Assembly (NCBI RefSeq): GCF_963678635.1
Contig: NC_087068.1
Location: 51,374,563 to 51,438,562 of the forward strand
From: Symsagittifera roscoffensis
Lineage: Eukaryota > Xenacoelomorpha > Acoela > Convolutidae
Reading direction: 5' to 3'
Length of the DNA stretch: 64,000 bases
The notes beneath the pieces are model-generated. The model saw only the letters and a list, made by a program, of their open reading frames with translations, was not told where the DNA came from and made no database searches. The first letter of the stretch is position 1, and every line of letters starts with the position of its first letter. Of this stretch, positions 54,300 to 64,000 are shown in pieces. A program made the translations under genes and the position numbers.

Positions 54300-55690
54300 T
54301 TATGTTTCGACCGGGTCGATTAAAGTAAACACTGCGTTCATTTTTTTATTCAAGCTTCCTACATTTTTTGTTCGACCGACTTGATTCAAACTAGCTTAAC
54401 TTCGGCCGACTTTTCCGAAGGAAAATTGAGTTCGACTGTTTTCAGCACAAGCGTTCTATGTTGTATGTTTGAACCAAATGGACTATGTTTCGACCAAATC
54501 TATAAAGAACAAGGATAGCCGGTTACTACGCAAGTAGGGCAGAATGTTACGACCATTGTCTTCAGAAAACTACGGTTTAGAAATCTTTTTTCCAAATTAG
54601 TGTAGTTTTTTCTGCTTCTTTTGATAAAAAAAAATTTGAATTAAGAAAAATATAGGCACATTAGTCAACCATAGTAATATAGCAAAATTGGAAAAAAATG
54701 TTTGTAGAAAAATGATTAGAAAAATAAAAAAATTGTTTAAAAAAATTTTTTTCCAGTTTTTTTGCAGAAAATTTTTGAATTTTTTAAGTTTTCGTTTTTC
54801 AAAATGAAGCTAAAAAATTTCCACAAAACTAGTTTTACTTGCTTAAAATTAAGTTTAAAGGTCCTAAATTAGGTAATATTCAGCTGTTGTAAGCCTGCTG
54901 GCTTGCTTTATTTGCTCGAAATAAGATGAAAAACCGAAAATTCAAAACGATTTTTCTCGACACTACAAAACAATTTTGGGAACTTTTTGAATTGGTTCAA
55001 ATCACGACTGAAAGGGCTTTTATATGATATATCACTCATTATTTGTGGTACCTGATTTTGCGTAGAAAACAAAAAAGGAAAAAAACTAATACACACTCGA
55101 ATACAAAGCTCCTCGGAACAAAAATAATTGTTGGATTTTATTAAATTCGATCGTGCTGCGTTTCGACCGAAACGACTCCAAGGGCTGTTTTTTGACCGAC
55201 TCGACCAGAGTAAAATGTTTTCAATTACAATCGAGTAAATGTGCTGTATTTTTACCGACTCGTCTAGATGAAAAATACGTCCGAATGTGTTGAATTCAAT
55301 CATGCTATGTTTCGATCGTCTCGACTCAAACTAGCTAGTTTTGAACCAACTAGGCTGAAGAAAAATCTTTTCGACTTTGTACGATTCAAGCGGGATATGC
55401 CTTGACTGACTCCAGCGAACAAAGAATGTGCTCAATTGATTCAGACTCAAATGTGCTGTCTTGTCCGAATCCATCCAAACGTTATAAATTTCGATCGACT
55501 AAACTGATCAAATTGGTTTTCGAACTGCGTTCGACTCAGCAATTACGTTTTTACTGACCCAACCGAAGGAAAAATTTGATCGACTGTGATCGATTCAAGC
55601 GTGCTATAATTCAATCATCTCAATCCAAACGCGATATGCTTCGACCGACTCGATCTAATGTACCTTTTGATCAACTTTTTGCTAAAAAAA
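54300..55690 (+). repeat. Dispersed TTCGACCGACTCGAC-type repeats in intron 2
   Basis: Diverged units of the TCGACC family recur at 54300-54500 (GTTTCGACCGGGTCGATTAA, TTCGACCGACTTGATTCAAA) and 55140-55680 (GCGTTTCGACCGAAACGACT, TATGTTTCGATCGTCTCGAC, TGCTTCGACCGACTCGATCT). Here the variant with CGACCGACTCGA predominates and spacing is wider (40-60 bp). 54500-55140 is AT-rich without feature. Confidence 0.65.
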
Positions 55691-56325
55691 AACAAAATTC
55701 AGTCAAAATTCATTACACTCTCTGTTTTCAATGCTTCAAGTTGTAAATTGACCTTTTTATAGCGTTGACCTTTTGGGATTGACCTTTTTTTCAGAATATA
55801 CTTGAAAAGTTTGGAATTGTTTGTTTTTGACTATGCTTCGACTTTGTGTTCGACTAAGTTTCGTGTTGTGTTTGGCTTCGTGTTTGACTATGATGCAACT
55901 TTGTGTTTGACCATTTGTCGACAGTGTTCGACGTTTTTTCACTTTCGTACAAGACTTCGGCTATTTTTCTACTATTTTCTTGAAACTATTTCGTTCATTG
56001 TTGGCCTATGTGTTCGCTTAGCTTGCAAGGCAATTGTTGTTTTAGCAACAAATCCCTCCCTTAATTGGATAACATGAAAGGTCCAGCATAATTTTTGAAG
56101 GCTTAATTTTGAAGGGTTCAGTACGGTTCATAATATTAACCCAGGAATGTTCAAATAATAAAGCAATCCCTCGAAATAAATACAGTATCAAAACTGATCG
56201 CTGAATAAATACAAAAAAATCGAGATAATAAATTTGTTTAGTTTTTCCTAGCTGGTAAAAAATTTTATGTACGCTTGTCTTGCATTTTATGTAAGTTGTT
56301 GAACAAAACTTTGATTTCCGATTAC
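55691..56325. other. Remainder of intron 2
   Basis: Short TTCGACT-containing units continue to ~55940; no exon supported. The open frame at 55802-56077 is repeat-derived. Confidence 0.4.
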
Positions 56326-56586
56326 CTCCGATGCTGGTATTTTTGTCATTTGGAGGGAAACTTCGAAACCACCGTCGGAATTTACAGTCACCATCTTCAA
56401 TCTAGCTCCGAAAGTCAGAACTGAGTTGGTCCAATTCAAGTCTTGTGGTTTCCCGTTTGTATAGCAAGGGTAGTTGGGTCGATTCAAAGTAGCTGGGAAA
56501 TGTTGCCAGTCGGTTCTGAGGGTGTCTCTTTGAGAACATCTGTTCAAACTTCGGTCGTGCAAAGAGTAGTGATCGGTGGCAATTGC
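56326..56586 (-). CDS. Membrane-protein gene, exon 2
   Basis: Acceptor tttgagtttag|, donor TCGGAG|GTAATC. 261 bases, phase 0 to 0, fits both neighbours. Product AIATDHYSLHDRSLNRCSQR, TDWQHFPATLNRPNYPCYTN, NWTNSVLTFGARLKMVTVNS and GGFEVSLQMTKIP, with two cysteines and an NWTN glycosylation site. Beta-rich extracellular module of unknown family. Confidence 0.8.
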
Positions 56587-56873
56587 CTAAACTCAAACAA
56601 TTCTTTTTAAATCACCCTCCCCCAATCGAAAAAAGGGAAATGTTGTTATAAAGAGGTTTAAAAGTTAGATATGTTTTTTATTTGAAATAGTCCTTAAGGA
56701 GGGCGAAAATTTTTCCTTCGGTACCATAAAAGGAAAGAAATTTTAAAAAGTCATAAATACTGTATAAGAAAAAGGAAACTAACCAAAAAAAATAATCGCT
56801 TCAGTAACTAATCTTCCATTCGATCCTTGTTCAAACAAAATTTCTAAAAATGTTTAATTTCTGGCAAATTAGG
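56587..56873. other. Intron 1, 3' part
   Basis: No feature. Confidence 0.4.
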
Positions 56874-57302
56874 CTGGGGTGGTTTTAGGGGGGGGGGGTC
56901 TCGGACGCCTTCTTCAGGAATTCGACCCCCTTTGGGATTCGACCCCCTGCCGACCCAAAGGGTCCCTCCTTTGTACTACTATTTTGAGATATCCATAATT
57001 GCTGACGGACCCTAATAATGTTCTAAAGGCGTTTTCAGCACCAATATATGTTATTTTTGAGGGGGGGAGCGCGCGCCAAAAAAGCGCGATCTTTTGGTCA
57101 GAGTTTTCCAAAAAGTGCCTAAAAATGCTTTTTTGGACTGTTTTTTCAAAGTTTTGCCTGCGGCACAGAAAGTTCGACCCATACAGGGTCTTTTTAGTGC
57201 TTGGGAAGAGCTCGGAAAATCAAAAAAAAAGGTCGAAAATTTTTTCGAAAATTTGTTGAAAATCCCCCCCCCCCCCTCGAGAAAATCCTAGATCCGCCCC
57301 TG
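56874..57302. mobile_element. hAT-type MITE (reverse orientation)
   Basis: Right end gaaaatcctagatccgcccctg is intact; the left end is diverged (ctggggtggttttaggg). The body includes the family's gattcgaccccctgccgacc block, partly duplicated (56919-56960), and GGAGCGCGCGCC. A target duplication is not evident. Confidence 0.75.
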
Positions 57303-57591
57303 GCTCAAATATATTTATTTCCCCATGCAGATCTCATGAAATGCTTATGTAGGTTTTGTTCAACTTTTCCGATAATTTCATATTTTTAACAAATCCTTCC
57401 CGCTATGGACTCTATAGCAAAAAGGGGGAAGTCGTGACAGTTTTCTTAAGATTTATAAGCAAAATTCACAATTTAATGATTGTGTTGCGGGTGGGTATCA
57501 TTTACTCGTCATCTTAGAGAGAATGGGTAAGAAAAAATAGTTGAAAAGATTCACTTTGTTTTGTTCATTTTTTCGAACACATTTATCTTAC
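57303..57591. other. Intron 1, 5' part
   Basis: No feature seen. Confidence 0.4.
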
Positions 57592-57800
57592 AAGTTTTCG
57601 CCTGTGAATTATTTCCTCGTAATGATGCGACAACATTCCAGCAGACGCGGAAGTTGTGACGAGAAGTGAATCCACCATCCCATTGAAGTGCATTTTAGAC
57701 CCCTCTCTGAAGTACTTTGTTGGCAGATTGTAGAGAGCCACGACCACGCCATTGTTATTTATGAAGTTTCCAGAGGTCAGAATTGAATCTCCCTTTTTGC
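57592..57800 (-). CDS. Membrane-protein gene, exon 1 in window
   Basis: Acceptor tatactattctag|, donor AAACTT|GTAAGA. Phase 1 in and phase 0 out. Product KKGDSILTSGNFINNNGVVV, ALYNLPTKYFREGSKMHFNG and HHYEEIIHRRKL. Since it begins with an acceptor, at least one exon lies further upstream; that interval is occupied by the gypsy element from 57859 on, so the gene continues beyond the window or was cut. Confidence 0.75.
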
Positions 57801-57858
57801 CTAGAATAGTATACTTTATTACTAAGTTGAAAAATTAGATTATTATTTTTTTACAAGG

Positions 57859-59428
57859 TGTAGATTTCGGGGATTGCTTCTCTAGGTCCGTTCTCACTCT
57901 CTAACTTAACGGCACCGCAAAGTGGTCCCTTTGGTAGTGAATTCAGCGGGGCGACCGAGATTCACTACTATCCACAATCCCGAAAGGGTTAAGTTGGTGG
58001 CAACTACTCTGTACTGTATTCTGTTATTTGCCCGTTTCTATGCTGCTCTTGAGGCTGTCTTACTCACTCTCACCGATCACAAGAATTTCCAGTAGTACTT
58101 AAATTCAGATAAATATTGGTCCAAATACAGAAGGTTCTAGACGGCCCGAATATAATCTAGTAAACTAATCAAAAGGAAAGGGTCCGCGATCAATCAACAC
58201 AATTGCCTAATTGCAATTCGAGTTCCAAATAACTTAGCCAACAATTGTCTCTTTTCTAGAGAATCCTAATTGTTGACTTACCCACAGTAATTCCACACAA
58301 TTCACTCAGTCCGACCTGCTAAAACTAATAGAAAGAAAGAAAGAATTTATTTCTCTCTGTTAATGGTAAATTTGCATATAAAGAGAATTTAATTATGAAG
58401 CACCAGAAACAGTGAGGGGATAGTTAACGAACCCAATTTGGTTACTCAGCACTGCCCGTTTAATAGTGTCACTAAGGATCACTATTCCTTTGAGGTACTT
58501 TGACTGATCTCTTTACCTCGCAATTCCTGATTCTCTAACTATTGAGAACCCAAATAATCTCACTACTAGTTATCACTCTCTTTAGCAATTATTGTTCTCT
58601 AACTAACTGAGAACCAACCGTTTGCTCTCAGAGCACAATTTTTCTGCCTAAAGGTAGGCTACTTGCTATTCTCTATAATGCTTGTCTAATTGAGTTTTAG
58701 TTATAGTTAGAGTTATGTCGTCCCTACAAGTCCTGACATTTACTTTGATACCTTTTCGTAAAGTCATAACTGAATTCTTCCTCTGACGACACTAGTCTTA
58801 AGTTCCAAGTTCATTATAGGAATCTCTAACTAAGTTGTGCAAATATCAAGTCCAGTTTTACCTCCAAACCGAGTTATGTTTAATTAACCAAACCTACCAA
58901 GGTTATCTTTGGAGAATCGAACTATTTTAGACTTCACTGTATGTTTACTTTTCTACTCATCTTATTGACTAAACAATCTTCATAGTACGCGCTCCCCATT
59001 AGCTTTACATTATTGCTTGCAATTTGCCAAGGTAAAGCTTTCACTGGAACTCTATGGTTTTACTTTTTTTTTCTAAGTTAACCCTATCCAGCACCTTAAC
59101 TTAACATAGAATCAACTTTCAAATAGCTATCCAGTCTATTAAATCTATTATAACTTACTATTAAGCTTGCCAGTCCCTTAACAACAAGGTAAATGACCCT
59201 GTCTTTTGCTCCTGTTTATCAACAGTCTGCAAGATAACTATCACGCTGATGCCAATCCTTATACTAATCCTTCCTAGTTTTATCATTACAATTCCTAAAA
59301 AGTAATCGTGGACCCGTCAGTCAATTCCCCGAGACTAAAAATAATTTAACTAGTAAGCACCATTTGTAAAGAGAATCCTTACTAGGGGATTTGTCTGCTA
59401 ATAAATTTACTCTTCGTGGTGCGACGCA
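57859..59428 (-). repeat. Ty3/gypsy 3' LTR (~1.57 kb)
   Basis: Plus-strand start TGTAGATTTC matches 63566. The other end is placed at gcgacgCA (59427-59428) because the adjoining minus-strand sequence GAGTAAGAGAGAGGT is a good polypurine tract; this end cannot be confirmed since the other LTR runs out of the window. No coding sequence inside. Confidence 0.75.
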
Positions 59429-59445
59429 ACCTCTCTCTTACTCAG
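59429..59445 (-). other. Polypurine tract of the gypsy element
   Basis: Minus strand GAGTAAGAGAGAGGT immediately before the inferred LTR start TGCGTCGC; primes plus-strand DNA synthesis in this class. Confidence 0.55.
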
Positions 59446-59649
59446 CAGAATTAAAGCTCAATAGTTACACACAAAATACTCAGGTGGAGTCGCACTTAGA
59501 AATAAAACAAGCACCCAAGTTTTGAATGACAAAGTTTCCCGAAAATACGTTTTAGCTCACATACTCGTCGATACCAAACCGAACTGGTGGCCTTCTTATT
59601 CGAACTGGTCTACCTACATCTGTAGCCCAACATTCCAACACAGGTTCAG

Positions 59650-60483
59650 CTACCACCGTCTCATCTGGTTGTCTACCCTCAGCTTCGCTCGAGAATTTCG
59701 CGGCCTCTTCTTCCCTTCTGGCTTCCATCCGTCATAGGTATCCACATTGTCGCTCTGTCGTCGCAAGACTCCGTCTAGCCCAGGAGGATTAACTAGTGGC
59801 TCCACCACTACTAGATTTCTTTGCGCCATCAATCCCCTGGGTTCTTGCCTTGGGCCTGGATCATGATTAAATCCCTCCCGAGTGGTCGCCCAAAACGCCT
59901 CGTCTTCGACGTGCATCTCCGGATCGTCAAAAAAATTCGTCGACCCATATGGTGTCGGTCGCTTCCTTGCAATAGCTTCCTCTGGTTGCCTCGTGTACTC
60001 CACTGTTCGCTTCAGCATGTTGAAGTGCAGGAATTTCATTTTACTGGGAGTCGATTGCTTTGCCACCTTGTAGGTCACTTCGGAAATTCTGACCATTACA
60101 ACGTATGGTCCTTCCCACGGATTGAAAGTATTCTTCGACTTAAGGTTTTCTTTAGACCACACCCAGATTTTGTCACCAGTTGCATAGGGTTCCCCGTGAA
60201 TTTTCATCCAGTACTCATCCTTTTGTCGACGTTGATCCATCCCTAGGACTTCTATCGCACTGCCGTGTGCGTCTCGGAGCTGCTCGTCTAGCCATGCCGC
60301 AAAACAATCCTTTATCAAGGGTTCATCGTTGTGTTTTGCGTAAGACAGCTCAACTGGATACTGGCACTCCTGTCCATGCACCATACTAAACGGCGTAGCT
60401 CCCGTTATCCGATTCATTGTCGTATTGTACACAAAGTTCAATACGGCAAAGTCGTGTCCCACGTCCTTGGGTTGTCCACACAA
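59650..60483 (-). pseudogene. Gypsy integrase, C-terminal half and tail
   Basis: Typical gypsy integrase end: NTTMNRITGATPFSMVHGQE (the T..TPF..V.G.E block), then YATGDKIWVWSKENLKSKN and FNPWEGPYVVMVRISEVTYK, the GPY/F module, then a long hydrophilic tail. The frame is open for 277 codons. It follows the core domain across a frame change near 60470. Confidence 0.85.
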
Positions 60484-61128
60484 TACATCAAAACCCCTTC
60501 GGCCATCTTTACATTGTGCCTCCCCGTATGCTCATTTGCTCGCGGTTTGTAGGGAAGTCTGAGGTTTGTCAAAACCCAAAAATCTGCACATCTCCTGGAT
60601 AAGTTTGCCTCCAAACCTCTTCCCATGATCCGTTCGCAAAACGTTCGGAGCTCCAAACTTCATGTCCCAATTTTCCACCATCTCTCGAGCCACGTCAGCT
60701 GAATCCGTTGTCACCACCGGAACTGCAATCGCATAGATCCGTCATTACCAGCACATGCTTCGCTCCGGTGCTCGTCGCCATTGTCACTGTCCCAAGACAT
60801 CTACTACCACCGTAGTGAATCTGATTCCCGGATCAAATGGGGCCTGACCCGCCGCTCGCTTCTGCTTCTTTTCTGTACTCTGGTGTGCACGGCTTAGGCA
60901 CCAGTTCGCCTTTCTCTCAACGTCAGTCCTCATCGTTGGCCACCAGAAACTCTTCCGTATTCGAGCCAGAGTCTTCTCAGCCGCAAGCTGTCCTCCTCCA
61001 GTCTCTATCAAATCAAACTGGCTAAGTATTTCCTTCCGTACAACCACTGGAACTAGCTTCAGAAGGTTTGGCATCGAGTCATCTCGCTGAAACCATTTTT
61101 TGTATGGTAATACATCTTTAATACTCAA
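60438..61128 (-). pseudogene. Gypsy integrase zinc region and catalytic core (degenerate)
   Basis: 61128-60784 contains the zinc-binding region (GGGQLAAEKTLARIRKSFWW, PTMRTDVERK) in which the paired His and Cys are partly replaced (FDLIETGG, CLSRA). 60717-60438 contains the catalytic block NVLRTDHGKRFGGKLIQEM and, in another frame, PRANEHTGRHNVKMAEGVLM, where the usual V-E-R carrying the catalytic Glu reads T-G-R. Frameshifts near 60780 and 60560. Not active. Confidence 0.82.
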
Positions 61129-61611
61129 CTCATCCCATCTTGATCAGTAGGCCAGTACTTCGGGTCTGTACTAAATTGCCTGCTCCTATGGGATGAGGTT
61201 CGTCCCAAACGACGGCATGTCAATCGTCTCGTCGCTTGTTCCTTCCCAGTAGAATACTTGGGCGATCGCTTCGTCTTCTTTCTGCATCTTTGCAATTTCA
61301 GCGGGTGTTCGATTCCATCGAATCGTTTCGCTATCTTTGTCCGTGTTCGTCGATGTCTCGTTAACCCTCGCAACCGTTTCCGTTTTCCCCTTGGGTGTGC
61401 ACCATTGCAGTGCCTTCTCTAACGAGACAACTTCGGGGTAAACTTAACTGGTGTCGTCTTCGTCGTCAGTTGCCCAGTCAGCTTGTACCTTCTCATCTTC
61501 CTCTTGAACCACCCTAACACATTGGTTCTCGTAAATACCTGGCGAACTTTCCGGTATCTCGTCAATCGAGCAACAATTATTCGAGCTCTCCTGAATCTGC
61601 CTTTCACCCAT
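61129..61611 (-). pseudogene. Gypsy Pol remnant between protease and integrase (RT missing)
   Basis: Short, charged frames (e.g. around 61373-61125 and 61649-61419) connect protease to integrase. None shows RT motifs (no YxDD, no LPFGL block). The 480 bp here replace what should be ~1.5 kb of RT and RNase H, so an internal deletion has occurred. Confidence 0.65.
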
Positions 61612-62439
61612 CTATGAACCCGCGATACTGTTCGGCTCTGTCTGCCCACCTGGATCTGGCGGCACCGTGGGCAGTTTTCTCGGAACCAGTTTGGGAGTCA
61701 CATAACCCACCGGAACCTCGAACCCTTCCGTCGGCCCCGTGTACAATCTATCGCAACCAAAATACAAGCAACATTTGTATTTTTTCATCAATCGTAGTCC
61801 CAGGACCATCTGGTTCTTTAGCTCGGGAACCACTAATGCTTCAATGTCGTCATCAATCTCTCCTAATTTCAGATTTGTTGTGATACATCCCTCGACATTC
61901 ATTCCTCGACCGTCTGCTGTCAGTAACTGGTCCTCGTATGGCCGTATCTCTGGCTTGTCTTCAAGACTCCGAGCCACCTCACTGCGGATAAGGTTCGTCG
62001 TGGCTCCAGTATTCAATGGTGTCTCTACGCACGTCCCGCGCACAAAAGCATACGTAACTGCCCCGTAGGGTCCGCTGTCTACCACATGGCTGACACCGGC
62101 ACACTCGTTTAGTGTCTTCGACCCCAGCTGCACATTCGTCGTCGACTTGCACTTGTCTACTGAGGCTGTGGGTAGGCGATGAAAAAGTGTCACCTGCTCG
62201 TGTCCCACTATCATCCCACTCTGTCTCCCCTCCTCTGGGAGATGGCGCGGGCTGCTCCTTTGCGTAGTATGATGAGCTGCGGCGGCATCTCCTCTGGCTT
62301 CGTGTTGTCTTTTGGAAATGGCCGGGACAAATCCTCTTTCCAATTTTTCTACTGTCCCGGCCCTCGGTAGTTTAAATAACTCGACGTGTTTCGGGGGCAT
62401 CCCTTCGCAAAGTGACCTGTCTGACAGCACTCGAAACAA
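61612..62439 (-). pseudogene. Gypsy aspartic protease region
   Basis: Contains the retropepsin pattern VETPLNTGATTNLIRSEVAR, with NTG instead of the catalytic DTG, the flap-like LLTADGRGMNVEG, and the conserved NQMVLGLRLMKKYKC. The Asp-to-Asn change would abolish protease activity. The N-terminal part overlaps the zinc-knuckle frame. Confidence 0.8.
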
Positions 62440-62735
62440 CTTTCCTGCGTCCCTATTGTCTTTGCGCCATAACGAGCGCTCCCGTAAGACTGTCTAATTG
62501 CACCATTTCTAACCTGATTGGGGTCAAATAACTGCCTCTGTTGCTGGGCTATTTCTTGTCGGGGTAGATTTTGTGGGTGGGGAGCGGGGTTAACAATGTT
62601 AACGAACCTACCAATCATGGCCGTCATACTTTGCATCTGTGTCACTAGATCATTCTGCACACTAACAAGCTCATTGTGCCGCGAAAACTGCAACTGCATC
62701 TGAGTCGCCAGCTCATCGTGCCGCAAATTCTGCAC
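62349..62735 (-). CDS. Gypsy nucleocapsid with CCHC zinc knuckle
   Basis: Gln/Asn-rich stretch followed by CFECCQTGHFAKGCP, a C-x2-C-x4-H-x4-C knuckle that binds RNA. Preceded by a helical segment (LATQMQLQFSRHNELVSVQN). Part of gag after a stop or frame change at ~62740. Confidence 0.8.
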   Translation of the reverse strand: MQNLRHDELATQMQLQFSRHNELVSVQNDLVTQMQSMTAMIGRFVNIVNPAPHPQNLPRQEIAQQQRQLFDPNQVRNGAIRQSYGSARYGAKTIGTQESCFECCQTGHFAKGCPRNTSSYLNYRGPGQ

Positions 62736-62749
62736 CTCAGTTCGTCCAG

Positions 62750-63465
62750 TTAATGATCAGTACTCGTCTGTGTTCTTCTACGCTCTGCTCCAGATCGTCT
62801 AGCGTTACCCATTTCTCGATCATCGTTGGTTAATCCAGACATGATTTCAGATGCGCCATGCAGCTCTCGAATATAGTTTGGCCGTCTCCCGCTTCTCGCT
62901 CTGGCAGTCTTTTTCGCCAGTTCAAGAGACTCAGCTCGTGTTATCGCCTGACTGAATCTTTCAAACTCTTCTTGTAGAAGTAACTCCTGCAGTTCTTCAT
63001 CGTAGATGCCGTCTATGAACTGCTCACAGTTTATGTCGTCTCTCGCTGGCTCATTCAAGTTTCTGTTTGCCGCGTCACCTAGCGACCTGACTCGCCTCGA
63101 GAACTCTCGCAAGCCTTCCTTCTCTCCTTGAATCAGGCTCTTGAACTCAGCTCTGGCTGCCGCCCGACTCTGGAATGGCATCAGCCGTCGATCCAGTTCA
63201 TCGAGCATCCTTCCTCACGTAGGCTCCGGGAAGCCATCGACTTCCTCTCTGAAATGTGCCGGCATACTTGTGGAACTCATCAAGTGCCCATCCTGGCCTG
63301 TTCATCTTTCCATTGGTTGGCATGTACAATCCAAACTTTCCTCCAGTCCTCCCAACTCTGGTAATTACACGAGGGGAAGCGATCAGGCCGTATCGTTCCA
63401 AATCCGAACATTCGCTGCTGCCTGTCAAGAGCGTTTGCCGCTGCCACCGCAGCCTCGGCTATCAA
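62750..63465 (-). pseudogene. Gypsy gag, capsid region
   Basis: 63465-63280 contributes the capsid start (RPDRFPSCNYQSWEDWRKVW). 63208-62750 contributes the retrotransposon-gag helix block (AEFKSLIQGEKEGLREFSRR, NCEQFIDGIYDEELQELLLQ). The two parts lie in different frames, joined around 63200-63290. Confidence 0.8.
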
Positions 63466-63545
63466 CGCACGCTCTTCGTTATTCGTCTTCTGATCAAAAT
63501 TTCTCGTTCAGCACAGAACGTTTTCGTAACTACAATCCAGAATAT

Positions 63546-63564
63546 GGCCCACCCAGGAGGGCCA
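63546..63564 (-). other. Primer-binding-site-like sequence of the gypsy element
   Basis: Directly after the LTR end (...CTACA) the minus strand reads TTGGCCCTCCTGGGTGG. A TGG start next to the LTR is the standard position of the tRNA-primer site; the tRNA is not identified. Confidence 0.5.
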
Positions 63565-63565
63565 A

Positions 63566-64000
63566 TGTAGATTTCGAGGATTGCTTCTCTAGGTCCGTTC
63601 TCACTCTTTAACTTAACGGCACCGCAAATTGGTCCCTTTGGTAGTAAATTCAGCGGGGCGACCGAGGTTCACTACTATCAACAATCCCGAAAGGGTTAAG
63701 TTGGTGGCAACTACTCTGTACTGTATTCTGTTATTTGCCCCTTTCTATGCTGCTCTTGAGGCTGTCTTACTCACTCTCGCCGACCACAAGAATTTCCCGT
63801 AGTACTTAAATTCAGATAAAAATTGGTCCAAACACAGAAGGTTCTAGACGGCCCGAATATAATCTAGTAAACTAATCAAAAGTAAAGGGTCCGCGATCAA
63901 TCAATACAATTGCCTAATTGCAATTCGAGTTCCAAATAACTTAGACAACAATTGTCTCTTTTCTAGGGAATCCTAATTATTGAATTACCCACAGTAATTC
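63566..64000 (-). repeat. Ty3/gypsy 5' LTR (partial, window end)
   Basis: 435 bp matching 57859-58294 with about 18 substitutions and no large indel. The rest lies outside the window. Confidence 0.9.

Larger units (their letters stand above)
57859..64000 (-). mobile_element. Ty3/gypsy LTR retrotransposon, internally deleted, 5' LTR cut by window end
   Basis: LTR copies at 57859-59428 and from 63566 onward are ~96% identical over the 435 bp available. Between them on the minus strand are gag, zinc knuckle, protease, integrase zinc region, core and C-terminal domain. Only ~600 bp separate protease from integrase, so reverse transcriptase and most of RNase H are missing. The remaining pieces also carry frameshifts and active-site changes. 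Its low-coordinate end lies 58 bp from exon 1 of the membrane-protein gene. Confidence 0.92.

Noticed and set aside
59650..60246. Plus-strand frames over the gypsy integrase
   Set aside because: Antisense shadows of the integrase C-terminal domain.

Overview
The window is metazoan nuclear DNA, most likely from an invertebrate. It is AT-rich and carries GT-AG introns, two multi-exon host genes and many transposable elements: BEL/Pao, Ty3/gypsy, a Maverick/Polinton and several MITE families. There are no operons, Shine-Dalgarno sites, rRNA genes or convincing tRNA genes. The species cannot be named from the sequence. A 200-base run of N (32810-33009) marks a scaffold gap.

Layout. 1-7107 (+) is the 3' part of a retrovirus-like element: an envelope-glycoprotein-like gene, a short accessory ORF and a long unknown ORF, the ORFs joined by ATGA stop/start overlaps. 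The segment is imperfectly tandemly duplicated and both env copies are broken. 10855-38628 (+) holds recognisable exons of a rhodopsin-like G-protein-coupled receptor. Its introns house a decayed BEL/Pao element (13423-20529, minus strand, 150-bp LTRs, 5-bp target duplication), a long-TIR foldback element, a TA-flanked MITE, a hAT-type MITE and a partial Maverick/Polinton (about 27590-33090; exonuclease-like protein, membrane protein, packaging ATPase, small structural-type proteins, broken integrase). 39640-40238 (+) is a BEL/Pao integrase scrap. 41101-41852 contains one hAT-type MITE nested in another, each with a perfect 8-bp target duplication. 41881-45338 is a recent 1.73-kb tandem duplication.

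45386-57800 (-) holds eight exons of a large single-pass membrane protein. The splice phases agree across the seven junctions (one depends on a donor choice) and the last exon found encodes the transmembrane helix. I do not recognise the family. 57859-64000 (-) is an internally deleted Ty3/gypsy element with long LTRs, lacking reverse transcriptase.

The genes do not form a pathway. The two host genes are independent transcription units converging from opposite strands, and everything else is mobile DNA in or around their introns. A degenerate ~30-bp repeat (core TTTCGACTTTCTCGACCAAA) recurs in at least six places and is not explained by any of the genes.
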